This document shows, piece after piece, positions 46,739 through 60,130 of a DNA stretch of 64,000 bases. Made by a program: the position numbers and the translations under genes. This DNA is from Bretschneidera sinensis (lineage: Eukaryota > Streptophyta > Magnoliopsida > Brassicales > Akaniaceae), in NCBI GenBank assembly GCA_023935145.1, contig CM043700.1, positions 2,498,501 to 2,562,500 on the forward strand, given 5' to 3'. The notes under the pieces are model-generated. The model did no database searches. It saw only the letters and a program-made list of their open reading frames with translations, and was not told where the DNA came from. How positions within the stretch are numbered: position 1 is the stretch's first letter; every line of letters starts with the position of its first letter.

Positions 46739-47465
46739 CATCCTGTTGATGCCTAAAATTGTTGGTGTTGACGTGCCTGGAAGCTGACGTGGCCTGGTAG
46801 AAGACTTGACCCGAGTGAGGACTTGGCCTGGATCCTGCACAGGTGATAAGGGTGAACTGAAGGCCCTCGGAATGAGGGGAGGGGGAGACCTCCGGGGGCG
46901 CTCCGATGCTTAAGTTAGCAAGGATTTGAAGGTGAAGCCGAGGGTTCGGAAGAGGAACCGAGGGCTTAGCAAATCAAATGTAAGTGCAGATGTGTTTCAA
47001 TTCAATCCCTGGTGAAGTCCATACCTTGGCCTTTTATAGTCGTCTGCCAGCGGGGAGATCATGATTGCAAGTTCGGGAGAAGGGGCGCTGTAGGGTGGCT
47101 GTAAGACGGCCGTAGGGTGGCTGCAGGGCCAGGAGATTATAGGGTAGCTGCGGGGCGACAATCGTAGGGTGGCTGGTGGCTGCAGGGTGTCAAGTCGTAG
47201 GGGGGATCCGGGTGCAGGTTTGTCGGGCCATCCCTCATAGGCTTGGAGATTTTACCGGGCCGAAGGGGGTATTGGCCGCTTGTCTGGGCTGAGGGGTCGC
47301 TGGACCAAAATGCTACTCGGGCTGGAGAGTTCAGTTGAGCTTCTTATCAGGTTGAAGCATCTTGCTGGCCCTGAGGCTCATTTGGAGTGGTTCGCTCTGG
47401 TGGGTCTGATGCTTCTCTGGGCTGGAACTTATTTGGGTCGGGGTATTTTTGGCCATATCACATCC
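46739..47465 (-). mobile_element. Solo LTR related to the LARD LTR, with TSD CATCC
   Basis: CATCC at 46739-46743 and 47461-47465 flanks a 717-bp LTR (46744-47460). In sense (minus) orientation it begins TGATATGGCC and ends GGCATCAACA. The LARD LTR begins TGATACTGCC and ends GGCATCAACA. A TATA box (ACTATAAAAGG) lies near 47028-47040. Fourteen bases from its first T a GTATGG begins, and a CACCTGTGCAG ends at 46835, matching the borders of the putative LARD intron. The interior of the element was lost, presumably by LTR-LTR recombination. Confidence 0.85.
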
Positions 47466-49240
47466 TATATAACAATTTTTTAGGACATTTTAGAAGGAGG
47501 CGATCGCCCCTCCATGACTCTCTCTATCCGTCCCTGAACGATTATTGTTAGCAAAAAGACACTTGAATTTGCAAGACTGTCCTAAATCTTGAGAGGACAT
47601 TTACCCATCTTTTAGAGCCAAACAAAACTTTCATCAGCCTTCTGCCAACCCCCGTCTGGTTAGCAAAAGGTTTCATTTGAATTACAAATTGCAATTATGG
47701 CTAGTTTGAGTTCATTGACAGGTATTGATTCATCTGTTGTAAAAATTGTACGGTAAAATATGTATTATACTATTTTTTATATAGATTTTGATTCATTCAA
47801 TTTTAAGATTTAATGGAAACTACTTTATAATCAAAATTTATGTGTATTACATACTTTACAACACAATTTTTATGATAAATAAGTCAATCACAAGTAATAA
47901 ACTACGGGATAGGAAACGCATTAATTGTGTGGCTACTTAGCCATCATTTGTTGGTTGAGAATGGCCAATAAATGTTTTAATTGTGTATTCTATCTTTCTT
48001 AGATTAGTGCCACGATAAACATGCATCTGTCAACAATAACATATATTTCTGACCACTCAGTGAATTTGTTAAATTTGCAGCATCAATTTACAGAATTTCA
48101 ATTCTTTGCCAAACCATGAAGGCCTACAAAAATCAAAATCTGCGTTAATTAGCAGAAGATTAATGTTGTATGTTGGCTTTATTAATGAGATCAATTGCTC
48201 TACAATAAAAAGTTATGAAGTAAGACATGTAATACATATAAATTTTGATTATAAAATGGTTCTTATCAATCTCAAAATTTAAAAAGTACAAATCTATATA
48301 CAAAAATAGTATATTGTAAGTTTTACTTCACAATTTTTTACGTTGATTTTTTATTAATTCTGTTTGTACTGTTTATTAATTTTTTTTATACATATTTGCC
48401 ATTAATTATGAATTTCTTGTTGACTCTTTTAACAATAATTGTTGTGTAATTATATCATTAGATTATATATTTATGGTGTTTTGTTTCTCGTTTTTGTTTT
48501 GAGTACATATTTTCAGTTGGAATTTTTTTTATAATTTCAAATTACTTATGGAAAATTGTCTCACTTAATTAGGGTTACTTCTCCACTATATATATTAAGA
48601 TTAAATTTGTTTCACTATTTTTGTTGGATTTTGAAGCGACTTCCAGAGTGCATTCCAGTAGATAAATGTATCTAAACTTTGAAGAAGTGATTGAATAGAC
48701 AAACGCATTAGTAATCTAGTTATTATCCTCTTTCAACTTTCAAGTCATGTTTTCAAAGTTCATTATATATAACACCAGAAAACAAACACATTAGTATTAA
48801 GAAAACATAGGAATTAACCCAAACGGAAGCAGAAGGTTGCAAAATTGAACACAAATGTCAGATCAACTGACCGTTTCCAAATAGGACTCGACTGGTCAGG
48901 GTCCAAGGCCGACCAGTCAAGATCCAGGGCGACTGGCTCTAGTGAAGAGCTGATTGCTCCAGTGCTACAGATTCTAGCAGATTCGAGTTTTCGGCAAAAG
49001 CTTGTTTTCAGTTGGTTTCTAATACAATTTTAACATTTAAAATTCCTGTAAACCCTGATCTAAGTGATATATAAAGATGCAAATAATCCTAAAATTTTAT
49101 TTCTAGATGACATGTAATTTTGTTTAATAAGTTAGATGCAAGAATCCTAACCTACATGACTTGCGAAAATTGAATGCAAACATAAATCATATTCCTATGT
49201 GACATATTTAGAAAAATTAAATCATAGAGGTTCGTAATAA
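47466..49240. other. AT-rich intergenic DNA
   Basis: No gene was recognised. A GC-richer patch at 48845-49030 (GACTGGTCAGGGTCCAAGGC...) has an open frame without motifs. Otherwise nothing was seen. Confidence 0.5.
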
Positions 49241-49245
49241 ATAAT

Positions 49246-51631
49246 TGTAATACCCGTATTTTTATAATAAGGTAAATGTGTATTTTTAATAAATTTGACA
49301 AAGAGTTAAATCCCAGAAGGCTGAATGAGATTGGAAGGAGACAAAGGTTGAAAAGTAAAAAAAGAAAAAAAAAATCAAAAGTCAAATGTCAAATGTGAAC
49401 AGTGAATTCGTGGGCTGCCAACCGAGTGAGTGTTTTCAAAAGACAATTATTGTGTTTTTTTTTATTATTATTTCATTTTGTAGCTTAGTGTGGAAGTAGA
49501 GAGAAAGTGTAATTATTATGTTTCTTAGTCATCATTTTTTTTTGGCAATTATCATGCCACCTCCCACTCTCCCAATCATGGAAATCAATATGAGAGGGGC
49601 TGTTGAAGTTTTCAGCCCCAAGCTCTCCTCTATAAATATGTACAATAGGTTCAAGCAGAGCACGCGAAGAATTTTGGTTAGCTTCATGTAATTATTCAGT
49701 TTTTCTCAAAACACTTGGGAGTTCAAAGAAAAGTCAAAAGAGCAAAATTTTGAAAGGATTTTCTATGGAATTTCATAGAGGATAATGAGAAGCTATCAGT
49801 ATTATGAGGTAATAGCATAATATTTATTTTTGAATTTTTAGCGTATATTAAATTCCCGGAACTCAAAGTGAGAATTTTCATAGGGAGTGGTTTACGATGA
49901 ATTTAAGAAATAATTAGAAATTTAATACAAGTATTATGTCAGGTGTTGACTATCTACAACAGGAGAAATTTCTGAGAAGAACCGAAAAAGGCAAGAAGGT
50001 GACCCACGAGTAGCTTTAAGTGCTACGGGGTGAGTTGGATTTACTTTAAGTAGTCTAAATGAAAAATCAATTATTTGGTGATAATATTAATTTTAAATTA
50101 TTAAGTATGCTTGGGTGATAGATGAAAAATTGATTTATGGGTATGATAGAAAATTTAGACACGTAGAAATATTTTTCGGTGAGAGATAATATTTTTTTAG
50201 AAATCATAAGTTTATTTGAGAATAAAAGCAATAAATAAATTATTGATGAGATATATTGATGTTTTAATACGAGTTATGACGAGATGAATTTTAGTAGATC
50301 TTGACAAATTTTGGTGGATGATTCGAGGTGAATTTTAGTAGATCTTGACAAATTTTGGTGGATGATTTGAGATGAAATTTAGTGGATCTTGATAGACTTT
50401 AATTGATTATTTGATGTGATTTGGGAAGAGAAGAATTTAGTAGAATTTTTATATAATCTGATAAAAATCAGGATGATTGGATGTAAGAAATTTTTAAAGA
50501 AACTTTGTTATATAAAATTTGTGGATAATCAGGATAGCCAAATTAAGTAGTTTGAATCTTTATATTGTTTTTTTATATTTCTGTTTATATTACTGTTTCA
50601 TATCATTGTTCATGCACATATGCATTAAATAATATAACCGAAAGAACCGGGAAGGCAGCCGGTCTAATGAAATAACCGTGACAGCCGGTATATGCTGGGA
50701 TGAAAAGTGAAAACCGTGACAGTTGGTATATGCTGGGATGAAAAGTGAAAACCGTGACAGCCGGTATATGCTGGAATTAACCGGGAAGGCAGCCGGTCTG
50801 ATGAGAATAAAAGAACCAGGAGGGCAGCCGGTCTAAGATAATAATAACCTGTCGACAGGTGGGAAGACGTTCCCATCATAATCATTCATGCATTTGCATC
50901 TGTTTTAATTATCGTTGCATTATTTGAAATGCTGAGATGTGGTATATTATTTGTGAATTAAATTATAGATGGCTGGGTCTCATAAAAAAAAAAGACAGCT
51001 ATAATGATGAGATTTTCGAGATGCTGAGATGTGTTACTTTTTGTGAATTTAATTATAGAAGGTTGAGTTTCATATAAAAAGACAGTGATAAGACTTATCT
51101 AAATGATGGACTTTTTGATATGAACCTCATTACGAGGTAATTAGGAAATAATTGATAGTCTTAAGGTGAACCAATGATTGAGAAGAAGAGATTGATAGTA
51201 GAAAGTTGTCATCAGGTTATGCGAAAAATAATTTTTAATATTAAAGGATTATTGATGGAATTTGGAATACTTTTAGTAAATTTAATTCGCTGAGCTTGTG
51301 AAGCTCACTCCTCACTGTTCAATAATTTCAGGTAGCAGTCAAGATAAATAGTCTGGTGGGTTGAGAATCAGTCGAGATCTTTTTTCTGTAAGCCAAGTAC
51401 GTGTTAATATCCTCAGACAATCGAGTTAAAGACTTGTAAAAATTTTATTGTAAATATTCATGCATTTATGTATTTTATGTTTAAGTGAATATCAGACTTG
51501 TTTACCTCTCCTGTTAAAAAAAAAAAAAATCTGGTAGTATTATATTTATTGTTGCATATATGTGTCGTGCTTGGATTTTCAAAATGTGATGACACCGTCC
51601 AGGGGTGGCCAACCTGGGATGGGTCGTTACA
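49246..51631 (+). repeat. 5' LTR of the chromovirus
   Basis: A 2386-bp LTR with a TATA box TATAAATA at 49631-49638. It carries three copies of a 38-bp repeat (starts 50675, 50713 and 50751; core ACCGTGACAGCCGGTATATG). The 3' LTR has four. Confidence 0.95.
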
Positions 51632-51635
51632 ATTT

Positions 51636-51647
51636 TGGTATAAGAGC
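51636..51647 (+). other. Chromovirus primer-binding site
   Basis: TGGTATAAGAGC, four bases after the 5' LTR, matches the initiator tRNA-Met primer TGGTATCAGAGC with one change (C to A). Confidence 0.85.
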
Positions 51648-51719
51648 ATTAGGTTTTAAGATTCTGTAGACTGCATGAGAACCTAAAAAGTGGAAGATCT
51701 AAATAAATAATATTCTTAA

Positions 51720-54700
51720 ATGCAGAGTCTGAGGATGACACGTGGTCGTGCGAGAACTAGAGGTAGAGTTCAAAATCGGAGGGGACGTGGTAGACCCCCA
51801 ATTTTTAGGAGGACTGAAGTAGAGGAAGAAGTCGAGTCGGTGGTTCCCGCAAGGGAACATGGTGATAGTACAGCTGGTACGAGTAGAGCTGGGGAAGTAT
51901 CTAAAAGTAGAAATGATGAATTGCAAGATGCTCTTAACCGTGCTTTAGAGAGAATAAATGCAGCCGAAGAACGGGCTGCTAATTTGCAAAGAATATTATA
52001 GGAAATGAATGGAAGAGAACCAGAGGTAGTGAGGCAAGAGGTTCCTGATGGAGGGGTATTTGTAAATGAAATGCAAGGGGATTGTTTTGTGAGGTTTCTT
52101 AAGTTTAAACCTCAGTCATTTAAAGGATCTGTAAATCCGGTGGAAGCTGAACAGTAGATTGAGCACGTGGAAAAATATTTTGAGGTCTTACCGGTGTCTG
52201 ATAAACAGAAGGTTGCCTTTGCTTCGTTTATGCTGGAGGGTGAGGCTTCTCAATGGTGGAAGGATATTTTGCCCAGAATGAGTACACGAATAGATCAACC
52301 TTTGACTTGGAATAAATTTAAGGATGAATTCTTTGCAAAGTATTTTCCAGATTCTTTTCGGGCACAACAAGAAAGAGAATTTATCCACCTAAAACAGGGA
52401 AATTTATCGGTGGTTGAATATGATAGTAAATTTGTAGCCCTGTCAAGATTTGTACCCGAGTTCGTGAATATGGAGGAAAGAAAATGCAAGAGATTTTTAG
52501 ACGGATTACACTATGAAATTCGTTTTAAACTCTCTTACATGGGCATAGGAAATTATGCTGTACTGGTAGATAAAGCATTGCAGATTGAGAGAGATTTAAT
52601 AGAGTTTAAAGGTATGAGGGATTGGTTGAAGAGAACTAGATTTGAGGGATCTAGAGGTGGTAGCAGTATGGCTGTACAGGGTGGGAGACCACCCCAGAGG
52701 GGGCGTTCTTTGTCACAAGGAACGGTATGGCAGACTCAGAGGCAAGCAATATCTGTTACTTCAGTAGCTCAGAGTAATACCAGTGGGACCCCTCGATTTG
52801 GGAGATAGGCTATGGGGATTGGGAGTTATGGTAGAGGAATGAATATGCCACCAAAGGGAAGTGGAAATCTGATTTATGGTCGGGAGTCAAGGGTTTGCTT
52901 TAAATGTAATCAGATGGGGCATTTATCTCGGAACTGCCCTACACAGATATGCCTTGTATGTGGTGAGGGAGGACATGTTGCTGCAGATTGTCCAGCGGGG
53001 AAGTCAGTTGAAGCAAGCATTGGAAGTGTCGGGAGAAGACCGATGGAGAGAGGCAGCGGATCAGGAAGTGTTCGGGGCAGAGGTCGAGGATCTGTAGCAG
53101 AGCGAGGACGTGGCAGTCAGATTTATTCCAGAGATGGCAGAGTCTATGCATTGACCCAGCAGGATGCACAAGCCACTCCTGATGTTGTTATGGGTATGAT
53201 ATCTATCCTTAGTAGGGCTGCTAAATTATTGATTGATCCTGGTGCAACCAATTCTTTTGCGTCTAGTAGTTATATGAAGTCTATTGATGTCAGTGCTAGT
53301 CCTTTGATGCATGCCATTATTGTTGAGGTTCCTACTGGAGATAGGATTATTATCAGAACAATTTATCAAAGTTGTGTGATTAATATTGCTGACCGAGAAT
53401 TTGAGGTTGATTTATTGCCTTTAGATATGATAGATTTTGATGTGATTCTATGGATGAATTGGCTATCTGCATGTCATGCACAGGTAGATTGTTTTAAGAA
53501 AAATGTGGTGTTCAGGATACCCGGGCAGGAGGAGTTTAATTTTCAGGGAGAACGTAAAATACTTGTTAATTGTCTTATTTCTGCCTTAACTGCTAGTAAA
53601 TGGTTGAGGAAGGGTTGTGAGTGGTATTTAACATATGTGGTAGATTCTAGCAAAGAGGGTAGACAGTTAGAAGAAATCTCTGTAGTAAAAGATTTTTCTG
53701 ATGTATTCTCTGAGGAGTTGTCTGGATTGCCTTCCAATAGGGAGATCGAATTTTCTATTGAAGTGATTCCAGGATCAGCACCTATATCCATAGCACCCTA
53801 TAGAATGGCACCAGCTGAATTGAGAGAGTTAAAAGTTCAGCTTCAGGAGTTACTAGATAAACAATTTATCCAACCTAGTACATCACCCTGGGGAGCCCCT
53901 ATGTTATTTGTCAAGAAGAAAGATGGGACATTGAGGTTGTGTATTGATTATAGACAATTAAATAAGATCACAATCAAAAATAGATATCCTTTACCCAGGA
54001 TAGATGACCTATTCGAGCAATTACAAAGAGTTAGAGTGTTCTCTAAGATAGACTTGAGGTCGGGATATCATCAATTGAGGATAAAAGAGGGGGACGTACC
54101 TAAAACTGCTTTTAGGACACGTTATGGTCATTATGAGTTCTTAGTGATGCCTTTTGGGTTGACCAATGCTCCTGCGGCATTTATGGATCTTATGAACCGG
54201 GTGTTTAAACCATTCTTAGACAGATTTGTAATTGTGTTTATTGATGATATTTTAATATATTCTAAGAATGAAGAGGAGCATATGCGACATTTAGAGATAG
54301 TGTTGGAGATTCTGAGGAAGGAGAAATTATATGCGAAATTTTCTAAATGTGAGTTTTGGTTGAATGAAATATCCTTCTTGGGGCATGTTGTGTCGGGAGA
54401 GGGAATAGCAGTTGACCCACAAAAAGTAGAAGCAGTGTTGACTTGGGAGAGACCCACGAATGTAACTGAAATTAGAAGCTTTTTGGGATTGACTGGTTAT
54501 TATAGGAGATTTATTCAAAAAATTTCTATGATTGCTAGACCTTTGACTAAATTGACCAGGAAAGATGAAAAGTTTAAGTGGTCAGAGGAGTGTGAGAGAA
54601 GTTTTCAACTGTTGAAAGAAAAACTGACTACTGCCCCAGTATTAGTGCTTCCATCTAGTGATGAAGGATTTGTGGTCTATAGTGATGCGTCGCATCAGGG

Positions 54701-56573
54701 GTTGGGATGTGTGTTGATGCAACATGGGAAAGTTATAGCTTATGCATACAGGCAATTGAAGAATCATGAGAGAAATTACCCGACCCATGATTTAGAATTG
54801 GCTGCTATAGTCTTTGCTTTGAAGATTTGGAGACACCATTTATATGGAGCCAAGTGTGAAATTTTTACTGATCATAAAAGTTTGACCCATTTACCAACCC
54901 AGAAGGAGTTTAATTTAAGGCAGATGAGGTGGATAGAATTAATTTGTGATTATGATTGTACAATTCATTATCATCCAGGAAAGACTAATGTAGTAGCAGA
55001 TGCATTGAGTAGAAAAGCTACAGGGAGATTAGCTGCTTTTGGGAGTCATGATACTAGCTTGATGATAGAATTAAGAGAAATGAGGATGCAATTGAGTGTC
55101 AATAATAAAGGAGCATTAATGGCAAATATGGTAGTTCAATCTCCTATTATTGATCGTTTATTACAGCTACAGAGTAAAGATGAGGGAATAGAGAAAATCA
55201 GGCAAGAAGTGTTGAGCGGGAAGCTGACCGAGTTTAGAATCAAAGATGATGGTATGGTAGTATCGGGACAAAGAATTTGTGTTCCCAATGATGAAGAGAT
55301 GAGAAAAGAAATACTAAAGGAGGCTCATGATTCGATATATTCCATGCACCCGGGAAATAATAAAATGTACAGGGGGCTAAAACATAATTATTGGTGGTCA
55401 GGGATGAAGAGGGATGTAGCAGAATACATTGCTAAATGTTTGACTTGTCAACAGGTAAAATCTGAGAATAGGCATCCAGCAGGTTTATTACAACCTCTTC
55501 CGATACCTGAGTGGCCATGGGAAAATGTAAGTATAGATTTTGTCTCTGGTTTTCCCCGTACCCAGAGAGGGTATGATGCTGTGTGGGTTATAGTGGATAG
55601 ACTTTCTAAATCTTCACATTTTCTTCTTATTAAAACTACCTGGGGTCCAGAAAAGTTGGCTGAGTTGTATGTGGCAGAGATAGTGAAATTACATGGAGTG
55701 CCCTTGACTATTGTGTCTGATAGAGATTATAGATTTACTTCTAGATTTTGGAGGGGTTTTCAAGAAGCTATGGGTACGCAATTACAGTTTAGTACAGCTT
55801 TTCACCCACAAACAGATGGACAGACAGAGAGAATCATCAGAATACTAGAAGATATGCTGAGGGCAAGTGTATTGAGCTTCTCAATAAGCTGGGATGCTTA
55901 CTTGCCTTTGATAGAGTTTGCATACAATAATCAGTATCAAACTAGTATTGGGATGACACCCTTCGAAGCTTTGTATGGAAGGAGGTGTAGAAATCCAGTA
56001 TGCTGGGAAGAAGTTGGAGAGAGAAAGATATATGGCCCAGAAATGATAGACTTGACTATTGAAAGAATCAAACTGGTTAGGGAGAATCTCAGAGCAGCTC
56101 AGAGCAGACAGAAAGGATATGCTGACAAAAGAAGACGACCTCTTGAATTCCAAGTTGGTGATTGGGTATTCTTGAAGATATCTCCGTGGAAGGGAGTGTT
56201 GAGATTTAAGAAGAAGGGAAAGTTGAGCCCGAGATTTATGGGGCCCTATGAGGTGATCGAAAGAATTGGACCCGTAGCATATCGTTTGAATTTGCCTCTG
56301 AAATTAAGGCAATTACATAATGTTTTTCATGTGTCACTACTGAGGAAGTACTTGCACGATGAGTCCCATGATATCATGAATCAAGCGATAGAAATTCAGA
56401 AGGACTTGACTATTATGCTAGCCCCAGTCAGAATCCTAGACAGAAAAGAGCAAGTCTTATGCAATAAAGTTATTCTTTTGATTCAAGTATTATGGCGCAA
56501 TAAAGATGTTGAAGAAGTCACGTGGGAACATGAAGCAATAATGAGGAAGGATTATCCCCAACTCTTTACTTGA
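51720..56573 (+). pseudogene. Chromovirus gag-pol, one frame with three TAG stops
   Basis: A single frame runs 51720-56573 (about 1617 codons) without any indel, interrupted only by TAG at 51999-52001, 52155-52157 and 52806-52808, all in gag. Visible modules: an arginine-rich gag start, a capsid-like gag core (52167-52800), two CCHC zinc knuckles just after 52812 ([28 protein letters not shown]), a DPGAT protease site, RT with [18 protein letters not shown] and FIDDILIYS, RNase H with [10 protein letters not shown], an HHCC/DDE integrase ([27 protein letters not shown]) and a C-terminal chromodomain-like end ([13 protein letters not shown]). Protease through integrase lie in one open stretch of 1253 codons (52812-56573). 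The chromodomain would guide insertion into heterochromatin. Confidence 0.93.
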
Positions 56574-56608
56574 TTTCAACAAGAAAATTTCGAGGACGAA
56601 ATTTTTGT

Positions 56609-56622
56609 AAGGTGGGTAGAAT
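56609..56622 (+). other. Chromovirus polypurine tract
   Basis: AAGGTGGGTAGAAT lies immediately before the 3' LTR. Confidence 0.75.
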
Positions 56623-59038
56623 TGTAATACCCGTATTTTTATAATAAGGTAAATGTGTATTTTTAATAAATTTGATAAAGAGTTAAATCCCAGGAGGCTG
56701 AATGAGATTGGAAGGAGACAAAAGTTGGAAAGTTAAAAAAAAAAAAAAAAAAAATCAAAAGTCAAATGTGAACAGTGAACTCGTGGGCTGCCAACCGAGT
56801 GAGTGTTTTCAAAAGACAATTATTGTGTTTTTTTTATTATTATTTCATTTTGTAGCTTAGTGTGGAAGTGGAGAGAAAGTGTAATTATTATGTTTCTTAG
56901 TCATCATTCTTTTTGGCAATTATCATGCCACCTCCCACTCTCCCAATCATGGAAATCAATATGAGAGGGGCTGTTGAAGTTTTCAATCCCAAGCTCTCCT
57001 CTATAAATATGTACAATAGGTTCAAGCAGAGTACGCGAAGAATTTTGGTTAGCTTCATGTAATTATTAAGTTTTTCTCAAAACACTTGGGAGTTCAAAGA
57101 AAAGTCAAAAGAGCAAAATTTTGAAAGGATTTTCTATGGAATTTCATAGAGGATAATGAGAAGCTATCAGTATTATGAGGTAATAGCATAATATTTATTT
57201 TTGAATTTTTAGCGTATATTAAATTCCCGAAACTCAAAGTGGGAATTTTCATAGGGAGTGGTTTACGATGAATTTAAGAAATAATTAGAAATTTAATACA
57301 AGTATTATGTCAGGTGTTGACTATCTACAACGGGAGAAATTTCTGAGAAGAATCGAAAAAGGCAAGAAGGTGACCCACGAGTAGCTTTAAGTGCTACGGG
57401 GTGAGTTGGATTTACTTTAAGTAGTCTAAATGAAAAATCAATTATTTGGTGATAATATTAATTTTAAATTATTAAGTATGCTTGGGTGATAGATGAAAAA
57501 TTGATTTATGGGTATGATAGAAAATTTAGACACGTAGAAATATTTTTCGGTGAGAGATAATATTTTTTTAGAAATCATAAGTTTATTTGAGAAAAAAAGC
57601 AATAAATAAATTATTGATGAGATATATTGATGTTTTAATACGAGTTATGACGATATGAATTTTAGTAGATCTTGACAAATTTTGGTGGATGATTTGAGGT
57701 GAATTTTAGTAGATCTTGACAAATTTTGGTGGATGATTTGAGATGAAATTTAGTGGATCTTGACAGACTTTAATTGATTATTTGATGTGATTTGGGAAGA
57801 GAAGAATTTAGTAGAATTTTTATATAATCTGATAAAAATCAGGATGATTGGATGTAAGAAATTTTTAAAGAAACTTTGTTATATAAAATTTGTGGATAAT
57901 CAGGATAGCCAAATTAAGTAGTTTGAATCTTTATATTGTTTTTTTATATTTCTGTTTATATTACTGTTTCATATCATTGTTCATGCACATATGCATTAAA
58001 TAATATAACCGAAAGAACCGGGAAGGCAGCCGGTCTAATGAAATAACCGTGACAGCCGGTATATGCTGGGATGAAAAGTGAAAACCGTGACAGCCGGTAT
58101 ATGCTGGGATGAAAAGTGAAAACCGTGACAGTCGGTATATGCTGGGATGAAAAGTGAAAACCGTGACAGCCGGTATATGCTGGAATTAACCGGGAAGGCA
58201 ACCAGTCTGATGAGAATAAAAGAACCAGGAGGGCAGCCGGTCTAAGATAATAATAACCTGTCGACAGGTGGGAAGACGTTCCCATCATAATCATTCATGC
58301 ATTTGCATCTGTTTTAATTATCGTTGCATTATTTGAAATGCTGAGATGTGGTATATTATTTGTGAATTAAATTATAGATGGCTGGGTCTCATAAAAAAAA
58401 AGGACAGCTATAATGATGAGATTTTCGAGATGCTGAGATGTGTTACTTTTTGTGAATTTAATTATAGAAGGTTGAGTTTCATATAAAAAGACAGTGATAA
58501 GACTTATCTAAATGATGGACTTTTTGATATGAACCTCATTACGAGGTAATTAGGAAATAATTGATAGTCTTAAGGTGAACCAATGATTGAGAAGAAGAGA
58601 TTGATAGTAGAAAGTTGTCATCAGGTTATGCGAAAAATAATTTTTAATATTAAAGGATTATTGATGGAATTTGGAATACTTTTAGTAAATTTAATTCGCT
58701 GAGCTTGTGAAGCTCACTCCTCACTGTTCAATAATTTCAGGTAGCAGTCAAGATAAATAGTCTAGTGGGTTGAGAATCAGTCGAGATCTTTTTCTGTAAG
58801 CCAAGTACGTGTTAATATCCTCAGACAATCGAGTTAAAGACTTGTAAAAATTTTATTGTAAATATTCATGCATTTATGTATTTTATGTTTAAGTGAATAT
58901 CAGACTTGTTTACCTCTCCTGTTAAAAAAAAAAAAATCTGGTAGTATTATATTTATTGTTGCATATATGTGTCGTGCTTAGATTTTCAAAATGTGATGAC
59001 ACCGTCCAGGGGTGGCCAACCTGGGATGGGTCGTTACA
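56623..59038 (+). repeat. 3' LTR of the chromovirus
   Basis: A 2416-bp LTR, nearly identical to the 5' LTR. It has a TATA box at 57002-57009 and four 38-bp repeats (starts 58046, 58084, 58122 and 58160). It lacks an 8-bp duplication (CAAATGTC) present near the start of the 5' LTR. Confidence 0.95.
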
Positions 59039-59043
59039 ATAAT

Positions 59044-60130
59044 TGTCATACTTTTAATGAATTTTGATTGCTAGAAATATAATACTAACCTTTTTTTTTC
59101 ACTATTTGATCTCTTCGTGTTTGTACTAAGAGACTAATTACCGAATTAATCAAAATGTGTAGAGATTTCCACATGTGGTGTTGATGCCCTCATATCTTTG
59201 TTTGTTGCATGTAGTAGATGAACGCAAGTAAAAATTTGATTTTGAATTTGACTTAATCATAAAAATCGATTTAGTAATTTGTGGGTTTGTAGGAGAATTT
59301 AAGGTTTGTGTTTGCAGGGATCTTTGCGGTGGCTAGGATTTATGGAATAATTTAGGGTTTGGAAATTTGGGGTTTAGGAAAATATGGGTTGAAAATTTTT
59401 GCTAGAGAAAATTTGTAGAGTTTTGGTGTCTCTACAGCTTCTCACCGATAATTGGTGTTTAGGGATTTTTATATGTCTTTGGTGTTGATGGGAATATTTA
59501 CAGAAGTAGAGGAACTAGGGTTTCTAGGGGATAAAGTATACTTATTGGCTAAGAAAAACTATTCTCCCATGAGCTTGTAATAGAGTTTTTGAAAGAACAT
59601 TTTTTTAGTGTTTTTTTGGATGAAGTAGGAAAAATTAGAGACGGCACAATGGCTACGTCTTGAACCCGAATAATTGGCTACATACCCAAATCGATAGTCC
59701 CAGTAGCCCAGCCAACCGGCTGGGTCCTAGCCCTTTGGTCTTCATTTTTTATTTTTCCACTCCATTTTGTTTTGTTTTGATCCAATTTGATTTGGTTTGA
59801 ATTTCTTTGACCAATTCCCATCCATAATTAATTTTTCATCATATATTCACCCACTTTTAATTTCTCATGACCAAAATTTCATCATCGAGTTCCACGCGTG
59901 GTTCATTCTAACATTTCGAATAAAATTTGGTGTCTATATATATACAAATAGAATATGTTTTCCTCTATAATGACCTTGCTAGCTTTGCAATTATGTCTCT
60001 TCCATTTCCCATCTGTCTTTACTCTTTCGTCAAAATATGCTCCATTGCAAACTAGTTTTTACTCAAGTGGATTTTGGAAAGAAATTATCTTTTTAAGGTG
60101 GCACACTACTTCCAAATCATTCACAATGCC
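59044..60130. other. Intergenic DNA
   Basis: AT-rich with no recognised gene. The sequence resumes after the chromovirus with AATTGTCATAC. The last part may be the start of the copia remnant that becomes recognisable at 60130. Confidence 0.45.

Larger units (their letters stand above)
49241..59043 (+). mobile_element. Ty3/gypsy chromovirus (Del/Tekay-like), near-complete, TSD ATAAT
   Basis: ATAAT at 49241-49245 and 59039-59043 flanks a 9793-bp element. LTRs at 49246-51631 (2386 bp) and 56623-59038 (2416 bp) begin TGTAATACCC and end GTCGTTACA. A primer site TGGTATAAGAGC lies at 51636-51647 and a polypurine tract AAGGTGGGTAGAAT at 56609-56622. The domain order gag, protease, RT, RNase H, integrase, chromodomain, together with very long LTRs, fits the Del/Tekay lineage. 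By eye the LTRs differ at about 1% of sites plus small indels, so the insertion is young. Three in-frame TAG codons silence it. Confidence 0.95.
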
